64,000 bases of DNA from CAVQGZ01 sp942491665 (GTDB lineage: Bacteria; Actinomycetota; Actinomycetes; Jiangellales; Jiangellaceae), in the NCBI GenBank assembly GCA_942491665.1, contig CALOBR010000003.1, positions 77,659-141,658 on the forward strand, written 5' to 3'. Below are positions 1 to 8,045 of the stretch, piece after piece. The notes below the pieces were generated by a model that saw only the letters and a list, made by a program, of their open reading frames with translations, was not told the origin of the DNA and did no database searches. The translations under genes were made by a program, and so were the position numbers. Numbering within the stretch: the first letter of the stretch is position 1; each line of letters starts with the position of its first letter.

Positions 1-1731
1 GTCGTCAGCAGCGGGCGCAGGCGCCGCGGGTGCCGCGGCGCCAGCAGCCTCGATCGGCCCGGCGGCCATCGCGTCCTGCATCTCGCCCTTGAGTCCCTCG
101 GCCTTGGGACCGAAGATGGCTTGGACGTTGTTGCCGACCTCCAGCACCCCAGCAGCACCGAGCTTCTGGATGGCCGCCTTGTCGACCTTGGACTTGTCGT
201 TCACCTCGATACGAAGCCGGGTGATGCAGGCGTCCAGGTTCTTGATGTTGGCGCTTCCGCCGAAGGCCTGGACGAGCTTGCCGCCCATCGTCGGGGGAGC
301 CGCTACGGCCACCTGGCCCGCACCGGCCACCTCGTCGGCGCGAGCGCCGGCCACGTCGTAGCTGCCGGGGTCGAGCACGCCGGCGCCCTCGTCACCGATG
401 TCGTCCTCGCGACCGGGGATCTTGGCGTTGAGGAGTCGGATGCCGATCAAGAACACGAAGTAGTAGACGACGGCGAAGCCGAGGCCCACCAGAACCAACA
501 ACCACCACGGTTGTCGCCCCGGCAAGATGCCGAACAAGAAGAAGTCGATCAACCCACCGCTGAACGACACCGCGATGTGGATGTTCATGAGCTCCATGAT
601 CATGAACGACAGCCCGGCGAGGAACGCGTGGACGACGAAGAGCAGGGGGGCGACGAACAGGAAGGTGAACTCGATCGGCTCGGTGATGCCGGTCAGGAAC
701 GAGGTGAGGGCTGCGGAGAAGAACAGGCCCGCGACCACCTTGCGGCGGTGGGTCTTGGCCGAGTGGTACATGGCCAAGGCGGCTGCCGGCAGACCGAACA
801 TCATGAAGGGGTACTTGCCCGTCATGTAGGTGCCTGCGGTGAAGTCGGGGTACTCGACGAGCTGGCCCTTGGCGTCCTCGGTCGGCACCTGGTTGACGCC
901 GTCGGCGAGCTGAGCGAACCAAATGCGCTGGTCACCGATCACCAGGTCACCGGCGGCGGTGGTGTACTCGCCGAACTGATACCAGAAGATCGGGTACCAG
1001 GCGTGGTGCAGCCCGAACGGGATGAGCGCGCGCTCGATCAGCCCGAACACGAAGGCGCCGGGAACCGGGTTGGCGAGCACGACCTCGGACGCGAACGTGT
1101 TGATGCCGTCCTGGATGGGCGGCCAGATGACGATGGTCGCGGCACCCACCAGCAGCGAGAGCGCCGCGGTGATGATGGGCACGAACCTCTTGCCGGCGAA
1201 GAAGCCGAGCGCCGGGGTGAGCTGGATCGTGAAGAATCGGTTGTAGGCCCAGGCGGCCAAGACGCCGATCGCCAAACCGCCGAAGACGCCCGTCTGCAGG
1301 GTCGGGGTGCCCAGCACGGTGGCGTAGCGGCCCGGGTCGTCCACGACGTCCTGCGGCGTGAGCCCCAGCAGCGTGCTGATGGAGACGTTGAAGATCAGGT
1401 AGCCGACGGTGGCAGCCAGTGCGGCCACACCGGCGTCGTTGGCCAGGCCTATCGCGACGCCGATGGCGAAGATGAGTGCCAGGTTGGCGAACACCACGTC
1501 ACCGGAGGCCTGCATCACCGTGGCGACGGTCACCCAGAAGTCGTTGGTGAGCCAGGGCGCGATCTCGGTGAGCGTGGGCTGCTGCAGACCAGCCCCGATG
1601 CCCAGCAGCAGACCGGCTGCCGGGAGGATCGCGACCGGCACCATCAGCGCCTTGCCGATGCGTTGCAGGTAGCCGAACGCCTTGGACCAGACGGACTGCT
1701 TGGCCGGTGCCGTTTCGGTAGCCGCGCTCAT
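1..1731 (-). CDS. PTS sugar permease, fused EIIC-EIIB (glucose type), 3' end outside window
   Basis: Integral membrane component of the phosphoenolpyruvate sugar phosphotransferase system: EIIC transports the sugar and EIIB phosphorylates it. About 577 codons are visible. The first ~400 residues are hydrophobic EIIC, starting with a typical amphipathic segment (YLQRIGKALMVPVAILPAAG) and containing the GLHHAWYP and GITEPIEFTFLF motifs. The EIIB domain follows with the phosphocysteine motif DACITRLRIEV at about 200-230, then an Ala/Pro-rich tail that runs off position 1. The ATG at 1731 has a strong GAGGAGG ribosome site. Domain order and motifs fit PtsG/NagE-type permeases; glucose rather than N-acetylglucosamine is only the better guess. 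It diverges from the EIIA gene across 225 bp, so the pair probably forms one sugar-uptake unit. Confidence 0.9.
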   Translation of the reverse strand, partial: MSAATETAPAKQSVWSKAFGYLQRIGKALMVPVAILPAAGLLLGIGAGLQQPTLTEIAPWLTNDFWVTVATVMQASGDVVFANLALIFAIGVAIGLANDAGVAALAATVGYLIFNVSISTLLGLTPQDVVDDPGRYATVLGTPTLQTGVFGGLAIGVLAAWAYNRFFTIQLTPALGFFAGKRFVPIITAALSLLVGAATIVIWPPIQDGINTFASEVVLANPVPGAFVFGLIERALIPFGLHHAWYPIFWYQFGEYTTAAGDLVIGDQRIWFAQLADGVNQVPTEDAKGQLVEYPDFTAGTYMTGKYPFMMFGLPAAALAMYHSAKTHRRKVVAGLFFSAALTSFLTGITEPIEFTFLFVAPLLFVVHAFLAGLSFMIMELMNIHIAVSFSGGLIDFFLFGILPGRQPWWLLVLVGLGFAVVYYFVFLIGIRLLNAKIPGREDDIGDEGAGVLDPGSYDVAGARADEVAGAGQVAVAAPPTMGGKLVQAFGGSANIKNLDACITRLRIEVNDKSKVDKAAIQKLGAAGVLEVGNNVQAIFGPKAEGLKGEMQDAMAAGPIEAAGAAAPAAPAPAADD

Positions 1732-1956
1732 TGCCCCTCCTCACCCGGGTGGGAACGCACCACGCCGACGCGTCCCTCGCCTGCCACCCTGGCGATCGTG
1801 ACGGTAGTCGCCAAGCGCGACACAGGTACCGATAACGGATCAGAAGTCACCAGAATCGTTGTCGCAGCGAGTCGGCTTGGGCAAGTGCCCCCCGTGTGCT
1901 GCGATCAGCGACTAGACAAGACACCGTCAGGCGTTTGTACCCGAGAAGGAGCCCCC

Positions 1957-2400
1957 ATGGACGTTCTTGCCCCCGTTGCCGGCCGCGCGATGCCGATCAG
2001 CGAGGTCCCCGACCCGGTGTTCGCCGGCCTGATGGTGGGCCCCGGCATCGGTATCGACCCAGAGATGGTCGCCGGGACGGCGGTCGCCCCGATCGCTGGG
2101 ACGATCGTCAAGCTGCACCCGCACGCCTACGTGATCTCCGGCGAGGGCGGCGCCGTGCTCGTGCACCTCGGCATCGACACCGTTCAGCTCAAGGGTGAGG
2201 GCTTCACGGTGCACGCGTCCGAGGGCGCCACGGTCGCCGCCGGGGACGCGATCGTCTCGTGGGACCCCTCCGCGGTCGTCGCTGGGGGCAAGTCGGCGGC
2301 GGTACCTGTCGTCGCCCTGGAGGGGACGCCGGAGTCGATCGCCGGAATGGTCACCTCGGGCAGCGTCGCTGCCGGAGACCTCGTCTTCAGCTGGGGCTGA
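1957..2400 (+). CDS. crr: PTS glucose-type EIIA component
   Basis: Cytoplasmic phosphocarrier of 147 aa that takes phosphate from HPr and passes it to EIIB; in many bacteria it also acts as a regulator. The N-terminus MDVLAPVAGRAMPISEVPDP, the VAPIAGTIVKL stretch and the active-site motif VLVHLGIDTV (phospho-accepting His) define the family, and the length matches stand-alone EIIA(Glc). The ATG at 1957 follows GAGAAGGAG. It diverges from the EIICB gene, its likely partner. Confidence 0.93.
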   Translation: MDVLAPVAGRAMPISEVPDPVFAGLMVGPGIGIDPEMVAGTAVAPIAGTIVKLHPHAYVISGEGGAVLVHLGIDTVQLKGEGFTVHASEGATVAAGDAIVSWDPSAVVAGGKSAAVPVVALEGTPESIAGMVTSGSVAAGDLVFSWG

Positions 2401-2415
2401 CGCCGTCGGCGCCGA

Positions 2416-3798
2416 TCACTGGCGCGTCGCCGCGTCGCCTGCTCGGCGCGCTGCGATCTGCACCGGGTCCCACACCGGTGAGAACGGGGGGGCGTAGGCC
2501 AGATCGGCCATCGTCAGCGCGTGGGCGCTCATCTCGTTCCAGACGGCCAGCGCGCATGCGTCGATCCGCTTGGCCGAGCCAGGGCCCTCGCCGACGATCT
2601 GCGCGCCCAGCAGGCGTCCGCTGCCCCGCTCGGCAATCGCCTTGACCATCAGCGGGCTCGCGCCAGGCATGTAGCCCGACGTCGTGGTCGACTCGACCAC
2701 CCCGACCACGGTATCGAACCCTGCAGCGGACGCCTCGCGCTCACCGAGGCCGGTGCGTGCGATCTCGAGGTCGCAGACCTTGGTGATCGCGGTACCAACG
2801 ACGCCAGGAAACGTGTCGTACCCGCCGGCGATGTTGGTGCCCAGCACCCGGCCCTGCTTGTTCGCATGAGTGCCGAGGGCGATGTGCACGGGCGCCTCGC
2901 TGACTCGGTGGAACGACTCGGCGCAGTCCCCGGCCGCCCAGACCCCCGGGTGCCCGACGACCGCTTGGCGCCGGTCGACGCGCAGACCGCGGCTGGCACC
3001 GACCGGCAGTCCCGCGTCGACGGCCAACCGCGTGTTGGGCCGCACACCGATGCCGAGCACGACCACGTCGGCGGGGATGGTTCCGGCGTCGGTGACCACA
3101 CCGGTCACCCAGCCGTCCGGCCCTACCTCGAATCCCTCGACGGCAGTGCCGGTGCGCAGCGCGATGCCCGTCGACTCCATCGCCGAACGCACCAGCGCCC
3201 CCATGTCGGGGTCGAGGGTGGTCATCGGCTCGGGGGCCATGTCGACGACGGTCGTGTCGAGACCTCGACGGTGGCACGCCTCGGCCACCTCGATGCCGAT
3301 GTAGCCGGCCCCGACGACGACCGCGCGTCGCGGCGCACGGGTCGACAGCAGGGTGTCAAGCAGGTCAGACCCGTCCTGGAGCGTCTGCAGGCCGTGGATG
3401 CCGTCTGCCTGCGACCCCGCGAGGTCGGGCCTGATCGGCACCGCGCCCGTGGCGATGACGAGTTGGTCGAAGGGCAGCCGTTCGGTGACCCCTGTGGCGC
3501 TCTCGCGAGCGTGCACGACGCGCGCACCCAGGTCGATCTCGATGGCCTCGGTGCCCATCCGCAGGTCGACGCCGTTGGCGCGGTGCTCGGCCGGGGTGCG
3601 GGCGATCAGGTCATCGGGGCTGTCGACGTCGCCGGCAACCCAGTAGGGGATGCCGCAAGCGGAGTACGAGGTCCACGGTCCGCGTTCGAGCACGACCACG
3701 TCCAGAGTCCTCCCGAGGGCCGTGGCCACGCGTAGGGCCTGCGAGGCCGCGCTCATGCCCGCCGCGTCGCCGCCGATGACCACGATCCGTTCCGTCAC
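2416..3798 (-). CDS. FAD-dependent pyridine nucleotide-disulfide oxidoreductase (CoA-disulfide reductase / NADH oxidase family)
   Basis: Flavoprotein of 460 aa. An N-terminal FAD-binding fold (IVVIGGDAAGMSA) is followed by the single redox cysteine in SYSACGIPYWV, the hallmark of CoA-disulfide reductases, NADH oxidases and peroxidases. A second nucleotide-binding motif (VVVGAGYIGIEVAE) lies near the middle, then GVWAAGDCAE and the C-terminal dimerisation domain ending in APPFSPVWDPVQIAA. The substrate (CoA disulfide, oxygen, peroxide or persulfide) cannot be read from sequence. I chose the GTG at 3798 because a TAGCGT box ends exactly 7 nt before it, so the message is probably leaderless; a GTG at 3807 is the alternative start. 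Confidence 0.85.
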   Translation of the reverse strand: MTERIVVIGGDAAGMSAASQALRVATALGRTLDVVVLERGPWTSYSACGIPYWVAGDVDSPDDLIARTPAEHRANGVDLRMGTEAIEIDLGARVVHARESATGVTERLPFDQLVIATGAVPIRPDLAGSQADGIHGLQTLQDGSDLLDTLLSTRAPRRAVVVGAGYIGIEVAEACHRRGLDTTVVDMAPEPMTTLDPDMGALVRSAMESTGIALRTGTAVEGFEVGPDGWVTGVVTDAGTIPADVVVLGIGVRPNTRLAVDAGLPVGASRGLRVDRRQAVVGHPGVWAAGDCAESFHRVSEAPVHIALGTHANKQGRVLGTNIAGGYDTFPGVVGTAITKVCDLEIARTGLGEREASAAGFDTVVGVVESTTTSGYMPGASPLMVKAIAERGSGRLLGAQIVGEGPGSAKRIDACALAVWNEMSAHALTMADLAYAPPFSPVWDPVQIAARRAGDAATRQ

Positions 3799-3805
3799 CC
3801 TGCGC

Positions 3806-3829
3806 ACGCTACGGGGCCGCGCCTAGCGT
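3806..3829. promoter_or_regulatory. Divergent leaderless promoters (two -10 boxes 12 bp apart)
   Basis: On the minus strand TAGCGT (3811-3806) lies 7 nt before GTG 3798. On the plus strand TAGCGT (3824-3829) lies 6 nt before GTG 3836. Each spacing places transcription start at the start codon. The two promoters share about 24 bp, so RNA polymerase binding is likely competitive. Confidence 0.6.
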
Positions 3830-3835
3830 GTGCTC

Positions 3836-4615
3836 GTGACGAGTCGACCCGCCCCCAGTGCCTGGCTGACCGACATGGACGGGGTGCTCATCCACGAGGG
3901 CGTGCCGTTGCCCGGTGCGGCCAACTTCGTGGCCCGCATCCGCGAGCGCGGGCTGCCGTTCCTGGTGCTGACGAACAACTCCATGTACACCCGCCGCGAC
4001 CTGTCCGACCGGTTGGCCGGGATGGGCATCGAGGTGCCGGAGGAGAACCTGTGGACCTCCGCGGTGGCGACCGCCCGCTTTCTCGGCGACCAGATGCCCG
4101 GCGGTCGCGCCTACGTCATCGGCGAGGCCGGCTTGACGACCGCCATGCACGAGGTGGGCTTCGTGCTCACCGACGCCTCACCCGACTACGTGGTGCTCGG
4201 CGAGACGCGCACCTACTCGTTCGAGGCCATCACCAAGGCGATACGTCTGGTGGAGGCCGGGGCGAGGTTCGTGGGCACCAACCCCGACCCGACCGGCCCG
4301 TCGACCGAGGGCCCCCTGCCGGCGACCGGGTCGGTGGCCGCGCTCATCACGCGGGCGACCGGCCGGGAGGCGTACTTCGTCGGCAAGCCGAACCCGGTGA
4401 TGATGCGCGCCGGGCTCAACAAGATCGGGGCGCACTCGGAGAGCACCGCCATGGTGGGCGACCGTATGGACACCGACATCGTTTCCGCCCTCGAGGCCGG
4501 CATGGAGTCGATCTTGGTGCTCACCGGCTCCACCAGGCGCGACGAGGTCGACCGCTACCCGTTCCGGCCCTCGCGGGTGGTCGACTCGGTGGGCGACCTG
4601 ATCGACGAGATCTGA
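3836..4615 (+). CDS. HAD-IIA (NagD-like) family hydrolase
   Basis: Cytoplasmic phosphatase-type enzyme of 259 aa. HAD motif I is WLTDMDGVL (nucleophile and general acid aspartates), motif II LVLTNNS, motif III Lys in YFVGKPNPVM and motif IV MVGDRMDTDI. The arrangement and length fit NagD-type nucleotide or sugar phosphatases; the substrate is unknown. The start is set at the second GTG because a TAGCGT -10 box ends 6 nt upstream (leaderless); GTG 3830 would add two residues. It diverges from the flavoprotein gene. Confidence 0.88.
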   Translation: MTSRPAPSAWLTDMDGVLIHEGVPLPGAANFVARIRERGLPFLVLTNNSMYTRRDLSDRLAGMGIEVPEENLWTSAVATARFLGDQMPGGRAYVIGEAGLTTAMHEVGFVLTDASPDYVVLGETRTYSFEAITKAIRLVEAGARFVGTNPDPTGPSTEGPLPATGSVAALITRATGREAYFVGKPNPVMMRAGLNKIGAHSESTAMVGDRMDTDIVSALEAGMESILVLTGSTRRDEVDRYPFRPSRVVDSVGDLIDEI

Positions 4616-4638
4616 GCGACGCCGGGGCGGCGCACCCC

Positions 4639-5049
4639 TCAGGCGAACCAGCCGGTGATCGTCTCGCCCAGGTCGGCGTCCGGCCCGGCGCTCAGAAGCG
4701 CAACAAGCAGCACGAGCCCGATGACCACGAGCGCCGCCGCGACCAGACGGCGCAGGTAGCGGGACCAGTCCACCGGGGGAGCTCCGCTGACGCGAGGCGA
4801 CGAGGTGGACGAGGACGGGCTGCTCGAGGCCGGGCTGGCCGGCGAACGCTCGGTCGACACAGATGTGCCCCGCCCTGCACCCCGCTCGGAGGGAGCCGGC
4901 CTCGGCGTGCGGGGCACGGTCGACGGGAGCATCCGGTTGGCGGGGGCGAGTGGGCGCATTCGGTTCGTCCACTGCTGGCCGTCCCAGTACCGCACGTTTC
5001 TCGAGCCGGCAGGGTCGCGGTACCAGCCCGCGGGCGCACTCGTGGCCAC
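4639..5049 (-). CDS. DUF2510 single-pass membrane protein
   Basis: Predicted 136-aa protein with an N-terminal DUF2510 motif (SAPAGWYRDPAGS...YWDGQQWT), a Ser/Pro-rich low-complexity linker of about 60 residues, and one C-terminal membrane helix (VAAALVVIGLVLLVALLSAG). DUF2510 domains are common at the N-termini of actinobacterial membrane proteins and have no assigned activity. The GTG at 5049 lies 5 bp after the stop of the SpoU gene, so the two are probably co-transcribed. Confidence 0.75.
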   Translation of the reverse strand: MATSAPAGWYRDPAGSRNVRYWDGQQWTNRMRPLAPANRMLPSTVPRTPRPAPSERGAGRGTSVSTERSPASPASSSPSSSTSSPRVSGAPPVDWSRYLRRLVAAALVVIGLVLLVALLSAGPDADLGETITGWFA

Positions 5050-5054
5050 GAGTC

Positions 5055-5720
5055 CTAGTGTGCCTGGGCGAACACGTGGAGTCGTACCCAGGCGTGCATG
5101 GCGATCGCCGCGGCGGCCCCAGCGTTGATCGATCGGGTCGAGCCGAACTGGGCGATCGACAGGACGTCGGCGCACGCCGCGTGGGCAGCCGGGCTCAACC
5201 CCGGCCCCTCTTGACCCAGCAGCAGGACGCATCGCCGCGGCAGGGCGTAGGTCTCCAGGGCGACGGCGCCGGGCAGGTTGTCGACACCGAGCAGCACGAG
5301 GCCGTCGGCGCGAGCCCACTGCGCCAGCGCCTCGACGTCGCAGTGGTGGCGCACGTGCTGGTAGCGGTCGGTGACCATGGCACCGCGCCTGTTCCAGCGG
5401 CGTCGCCCCACGATGTGCACCTCAGCGGCGTTGAAGGCATTGGCGGTGCGCACGACCGAGCCGATGTTGAAGTCGTGGGCGAAGTTCTCGACGGCAACGT
5501 GGAACGGGTGCCGGCGCACGTCGAGGTCGGCCACGATGGCCTCGCGGGTCCAGTACCGGTACCGGTCGACGACGTTGCGCGTGTCGCCGTGGGCGAGCAG
5601 GTCGGGGTCGTAGCGCGGGTCGGTCGGCCAGTCCCCCGCCCACGGGCCGACGCCGACGGCCGACGGCTCGGCTGCGTCGTCCACGTGCCCCCTCTCGGGT
5701 CGTCCTCGAGTCGCTGCCAT
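5055..5720 (-). CDS. SpoU/TrmH-family RNA methyltransferase
   Basis: Predicted SPOUT methyltransferase of 221 aa that 2'-O-methylates rRNA or tRNA with S-adenosylmethionine. Family motifs are visible: NFAHDFNIGSVVRTANAFNA (motif 1), LLLGQEGPGLSPA (motif 2) and IAQFGSTRSINAGAAAAIAM (motif 3, the knotted SAM site). The exact RNA target cannot be read. The first ~60 residues are a variable extension. ATG 5720 is the furthest plausible start; an internal GTG would shorten the N-terminus by about 12 residues. Confidence 0.87.
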   Translation of the reverse strand: MAATRGRPERGHVDDAAEPSAVGVGPWAGDWPTDPRYDPDLLAHGDTRNVVDRYRYWTREAIVADLDVRRHPFHVAVENFAHDFNIGSVVRTANAFNAAEVHIVGRRRWNRRGAMVTDRYQHVRHHCDVEALAQWARADGLVLLGVDNLPGAVALETYALPRRCVLLLGQEGPGLSPAAHAACADVLSIAQFGSTRSINAGAAAAIAMHAWVRLHVFAQAH

Positions 5721-5766
5721 CGTGCCAGGCGAGAGCGGCGCTCGACGTCTGCGGTCGCAGCCTCCG

Positions 5767-5772
5767 TACCCT
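5767..5772 (+). promoter_or_regulatory. -10 box of a leaderless promoter for the DUF368 gene
   Basis: TACCCT ends 6 nt before GTG 5779. This decides the start of the downstream gene: the in-frame GTG at 5722 lies upstream of the promoter, and no ribosome site is visible at 5779. Confidence 0.55.
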
Positions 5773-5778
5773 TGGCGC

Positions 5779-6726
5779 GTGCTCGCAGCCCTGGTGAACC
5801 TCGTCCGCGGATCGTTCATCGGGTTCGCCGAGGTCGTCCCTGGGGTCAGCGGCGGGACGATCGCCCTGATCATCGGGCTGTACGAGACGCTCATCTCGTC
5901 GGCCGCGGCGTTCGTCAAAGGCGCGCTGGCGCTGGTGCGTGGCCGCACCAGCGAGGCCCGCGGGCTGTTCGGCGAGGTGCACTGGCGCGTCGTGGTCCCG
6001 GTCGCCGTCGGCATGGCCGCGGCCGTGGTCGTCGGCGCAGCGGTGCTGGAGCCACTGATCGAGGAGTACCCGGTGCAGACCCGGGCCGTCTTCTTCGGCC
6101 TCGTCGTGGTCGGCATCTCCGTCCCGGCTCGCATGGTGAGTCGGTGGGACGCCCGCGCGGTGCTCGTGGCCGCGCTCGCAGCGGCGGTCGCGTTCGTGCT
6201 GACCGGGCTGCCGCCGGCGACCATCGACGACCCGAGCCTGGCGCTGGTCGCCGTCTCGGGTGCGGCTGCGGTCTGTGCCCTGGCGCTGCCCGGCGTGTCC
6301 GGGTCGTTCCTGCTGCTCAGCATCGGTCTCTACGAGCCCACGATCAGCGCCGTGAACGACCGTGACCTGGCCTACCTGGGGGCGTTCGCACTCGGGGCTC
6401 TGGTTGGGCTCTCGTCGTTCGTGCTGCTGCTGCAGTGGCTGCTCAGCCATCGCCCGCGGATCACGCTGGTGGTGCTGACCGGGCTCATGGTCGGCTCGCT
6501 GCGTGCGCTGTGGCCCTGGCAGGACGACGACCGCACCCTGCTGCCGCCCGAGGGGGACGTGGCGTCGGTGATCGGGCTGGCACTCGCGGGGGCAGCCGTG
6601 ATCGTCGTGCTTGTGTGGGCCGAGCGACGCCTGTCGTTGCTGCTACCGGACGTCGAGGTCGACCCGATCCACCACGACACGCCCGAGGAAGCCGGTCAGC
6701 TCAGCCCGAGGTCGTCGAGCGAGTAG
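5779..6726 (+). CDS. DUF368 membrane protein (PopT-like undecaprenyl-phosphate translocase family)
   Basis: Polytopic membrane protein of 315 aa with about eight hydrophobic segments. The duplicated family signature is clear: FAEVVPGVSGGTIALIIGLY near the N-terminus and LALPGVSGSFLLLSIGLYEP in the second half. DUF368 proteins such as PopT of Vibrio are established carriers that flip undecaprenyl phosphate back across the membrane for cell-envelope synthesis. That role is inferred here from family membership. The last 31 bp overlap the 3' end of pyrE on the other strand. Confidence 0.85.
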   Translation: MLAALVNLVRGSFIGFAEVVPGVSGGTIALIIGLYETLISSAAAFVKGALALVRGRTSEARGLFGEVHWRVVVPVAVGMAAAVVVGAAVLEPLIEEYPVQTRAVFFGLVVVGISVPARMVSRWDARAVLVAALAAAVAFVLTGLPPATIDDPSLALVAVSGAAAVCALALPGVSGSFLLLSIGLYEPTISAVNDRDLAYLGAFALGALVGLSSFVLLLQWLLSHRPRITLVVLTGLMVGSLRALWPWQDDDRTLLPPEGDVASVIGLALAGAAVIVVLVWAERRLSLLLPDVEVDPIHHDTPEEAGQLSPRSSSE

Positions 6727-7244
6727 GCCGACAAGTACTCCAGACCGGCTGCGCGGACGGCGTCACCGGCCCCCCGGTCGACGATCACCGCGACGGCGCT
6801 CACCGTGGCGCCGGCGGCCTGGAGAGCCTCGACGGCGGTCAGCACGCTGGAACCGGTCGTGGAGGTGTCCTCGACCGCGACGACCGTGCGCCCGGCGACG
6901 TCGGGGCCCTCGATGCGCCGCTGCAGGCCGTGCGCCTTGTCTTCTTTGCGGACGACGAAGGCATCGACCCGCTGCCCCTGCACCGCAGCGGAGTGCAGCA
7001 TCGCCGTCGCCACCGCGTCGGCGCCCATCGTGAGACCGCCGACGGCGTCAGCCTTGAAGCCGGCGACGAGGTCGAGCATCACCGCACCGACAAGTGGAGC
7101 CGCGCTCGCGTCGAGCGTCACCCGGCGCAGGTCGACGTAGTAGTCGGCCTCCTGCCCGGACGAGAGCACGACCTTCTCGTGCACGATGGCCTTGTCGACG
7201 ATCTGCTCGCGAAGCCGGTACCACTCGATCGCTTTCTGCGTCAT
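6696..7244 (-). CDS. pyrE: Orotate phosphoribosyltransferase
   Basis: Enzyme of 182 aa in de novo pyrimidine synthesis: orotate plus PRPP gives orotidine 5'-phosphate. The PRPP-binding signature VVAVEDTSTTGSSVLTAVEA and the N-terminal SSGQEADYYVDLRRVTLD segment (substrate loop) are diagnostic. ATG 7244 overlaps the stop of the upstream SDR gene (TGATG), with GAGGGGG before it, so translation is probably coupled. The co-transcribed SDR has no obvious link to pyrimidine synthesis. Confidence 0.93.
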   Translation of the reverse strand: MTQKAIEWYRLREQIVDKAIVHEKVVLSSGQEADYYVDLRRVTLDASAAPLVGAVMLDLVAGFKADAVGGLTMGADAVATAMLHSAAVQGQRVDAFVVRKEDKAHGLQRRIEGPDVAGRTVVAVEDTSTTGSSVLTAVEALQAAGATVSAVAVIVDRGAGDAVRAAGLEYLSAYSLDDLGLS

Positions 7245-7999
7245 CACTTCCCCCTCGTTCGTAGCCGGTAGATGGTCTCGTGCGGTGCGTTGCGCAACAG
7301 CCCGGCGATGGCCTTGTACCGCGCGCTGGGGACGTGGACGGCCCGGCCTCGCTGCCAGGCATCGAGGGTGCGAGCGACGACGTCGTCGGCGTCGAGCCAG
7401 GCGGCCGCGGGGATCCCGCCGGCCTTGATGCCGGCCCGCTCGTGGAACTCGGTGCGGACGAAGCCCGGGGCAAGGGCCATCACCCGCACACCGGAGCCCG
7501 CGACCTGCCCGGCGACCGCCTGGGTGAAGGTCGTGACCCACGCCTTGTGGGCGGAGTAGGTGCCCTGCGGCACCCAGCCGGCCACCGACGAGACGTTGAT
7601 GACGCCGCCGGCGCCCCGCTCGGTCATCGGTCCCAGCGCAGCGTGGGTGAGCACGAGGGTGGCCCGCACGTGCAGGTCGAGCTGCTGCTCCTCATCGGCC
7701 ACATCGTTGGCCACGAACGGCTTGCGCAGTGCACTGCCGGCGTTGTTGACGAGCAGCTCGACCGGACGGTCGGGCTCGGCCAGCCGGTCGGCGACCCGCT
7801 GCAGCGACGCGCGGTCGGTCAGGTCGGCAGGCAGCACCTCGGCGGAACACCCGAACCGGTGCTCCAGGTCGGCACCCAGCTCGGCGAGGCGCTCGGCGTC
7901 CCGGGCGACGAGCACGACGTCGTACCCGGTGGCGGCCAGCCGGGAGGCGAACGCGCGGCCCAGTCCGGCGCTCGCACCAGTCACCAGGGCTGTGGGCAC
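7244..7999 (-). CDS. Short-chain dehydrogenase/reductase
   Basis: Classical SDR of 251 aa. NAD(P) motif TGASAGLGRAF, NNAG in the middle, catalytic Ser in INVSSVAG and the YSAHK catalytic Tyr/Lys pair. The VLVARDAERL segment after beta-2 suggests NADP preference. The C-terminal IYRLR tail resembles SDRs acting on lipids or quinones, but the substrate is unknown. The GTG at 7999 lies 7 nt after a TACAGT box, so it is probably leaderless. The stop overlaps the pyrE start. Confidence 0.88.
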   Translation of the reverse strand: MPTALVTGASAGLGRAFASRLAATGYDVVLVARDAERLAELGADLEHRFGCSAEVLPADLTDRASLQRVADRLAEPDRPVELLVNNAGSALRKPFVANDVADEEQQLDLHVRATLVLTHAALGPMTERGAGGVINVSSVAGWVPQGTYSAHKAWVTTFTQAVAGQVAGSGVRVMALAPGFVRTEFHERAGIKAGGIPAAAWLDADDVVARTLDAWQRGRAVHVPSARYKAIAGLLRNAPHETIYRLRTRGK

Positions 8000-8006
8000 G
8001 CCTGAC

Positions 8007-8038
8007 ACTGTAGGCGGACGACGAGCGCGCACTAGCCT
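8007..8038. promoter_or_regulatory. Divergent leaderless promoters (SDR-pyrE and aminotransferase)
   Basis: Minus strand TACAGT (8012-8007) ends 7 nt before GTG 7999. Plus strand TAGCCT (8033-8038) ends 7 nt before GTG 8046. The layout matches the divergent pair at 3.8 kb. Confidence 0.6.
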
Positions 8039-8045
8039 GCTTCGC

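Noticed and set aside
1900..1930. DasR (dre)-like site between the divergent PTS genes
   Set aside because: GCGACTAGACAA matches only 8 of 12 core positions of TGGTCTAGACCA and lacks the outer half-site; too weak to call.
121..2400. 759-codon plus-strand frame covering the PTS gene region and EIIA
   Set aside because: Only the last 147 codons (EIIA) are real; the rest is antisense to the EIICB gene and has the Asp/Glu/Gly/His-rich composition typical of GC-rich shadow frames.
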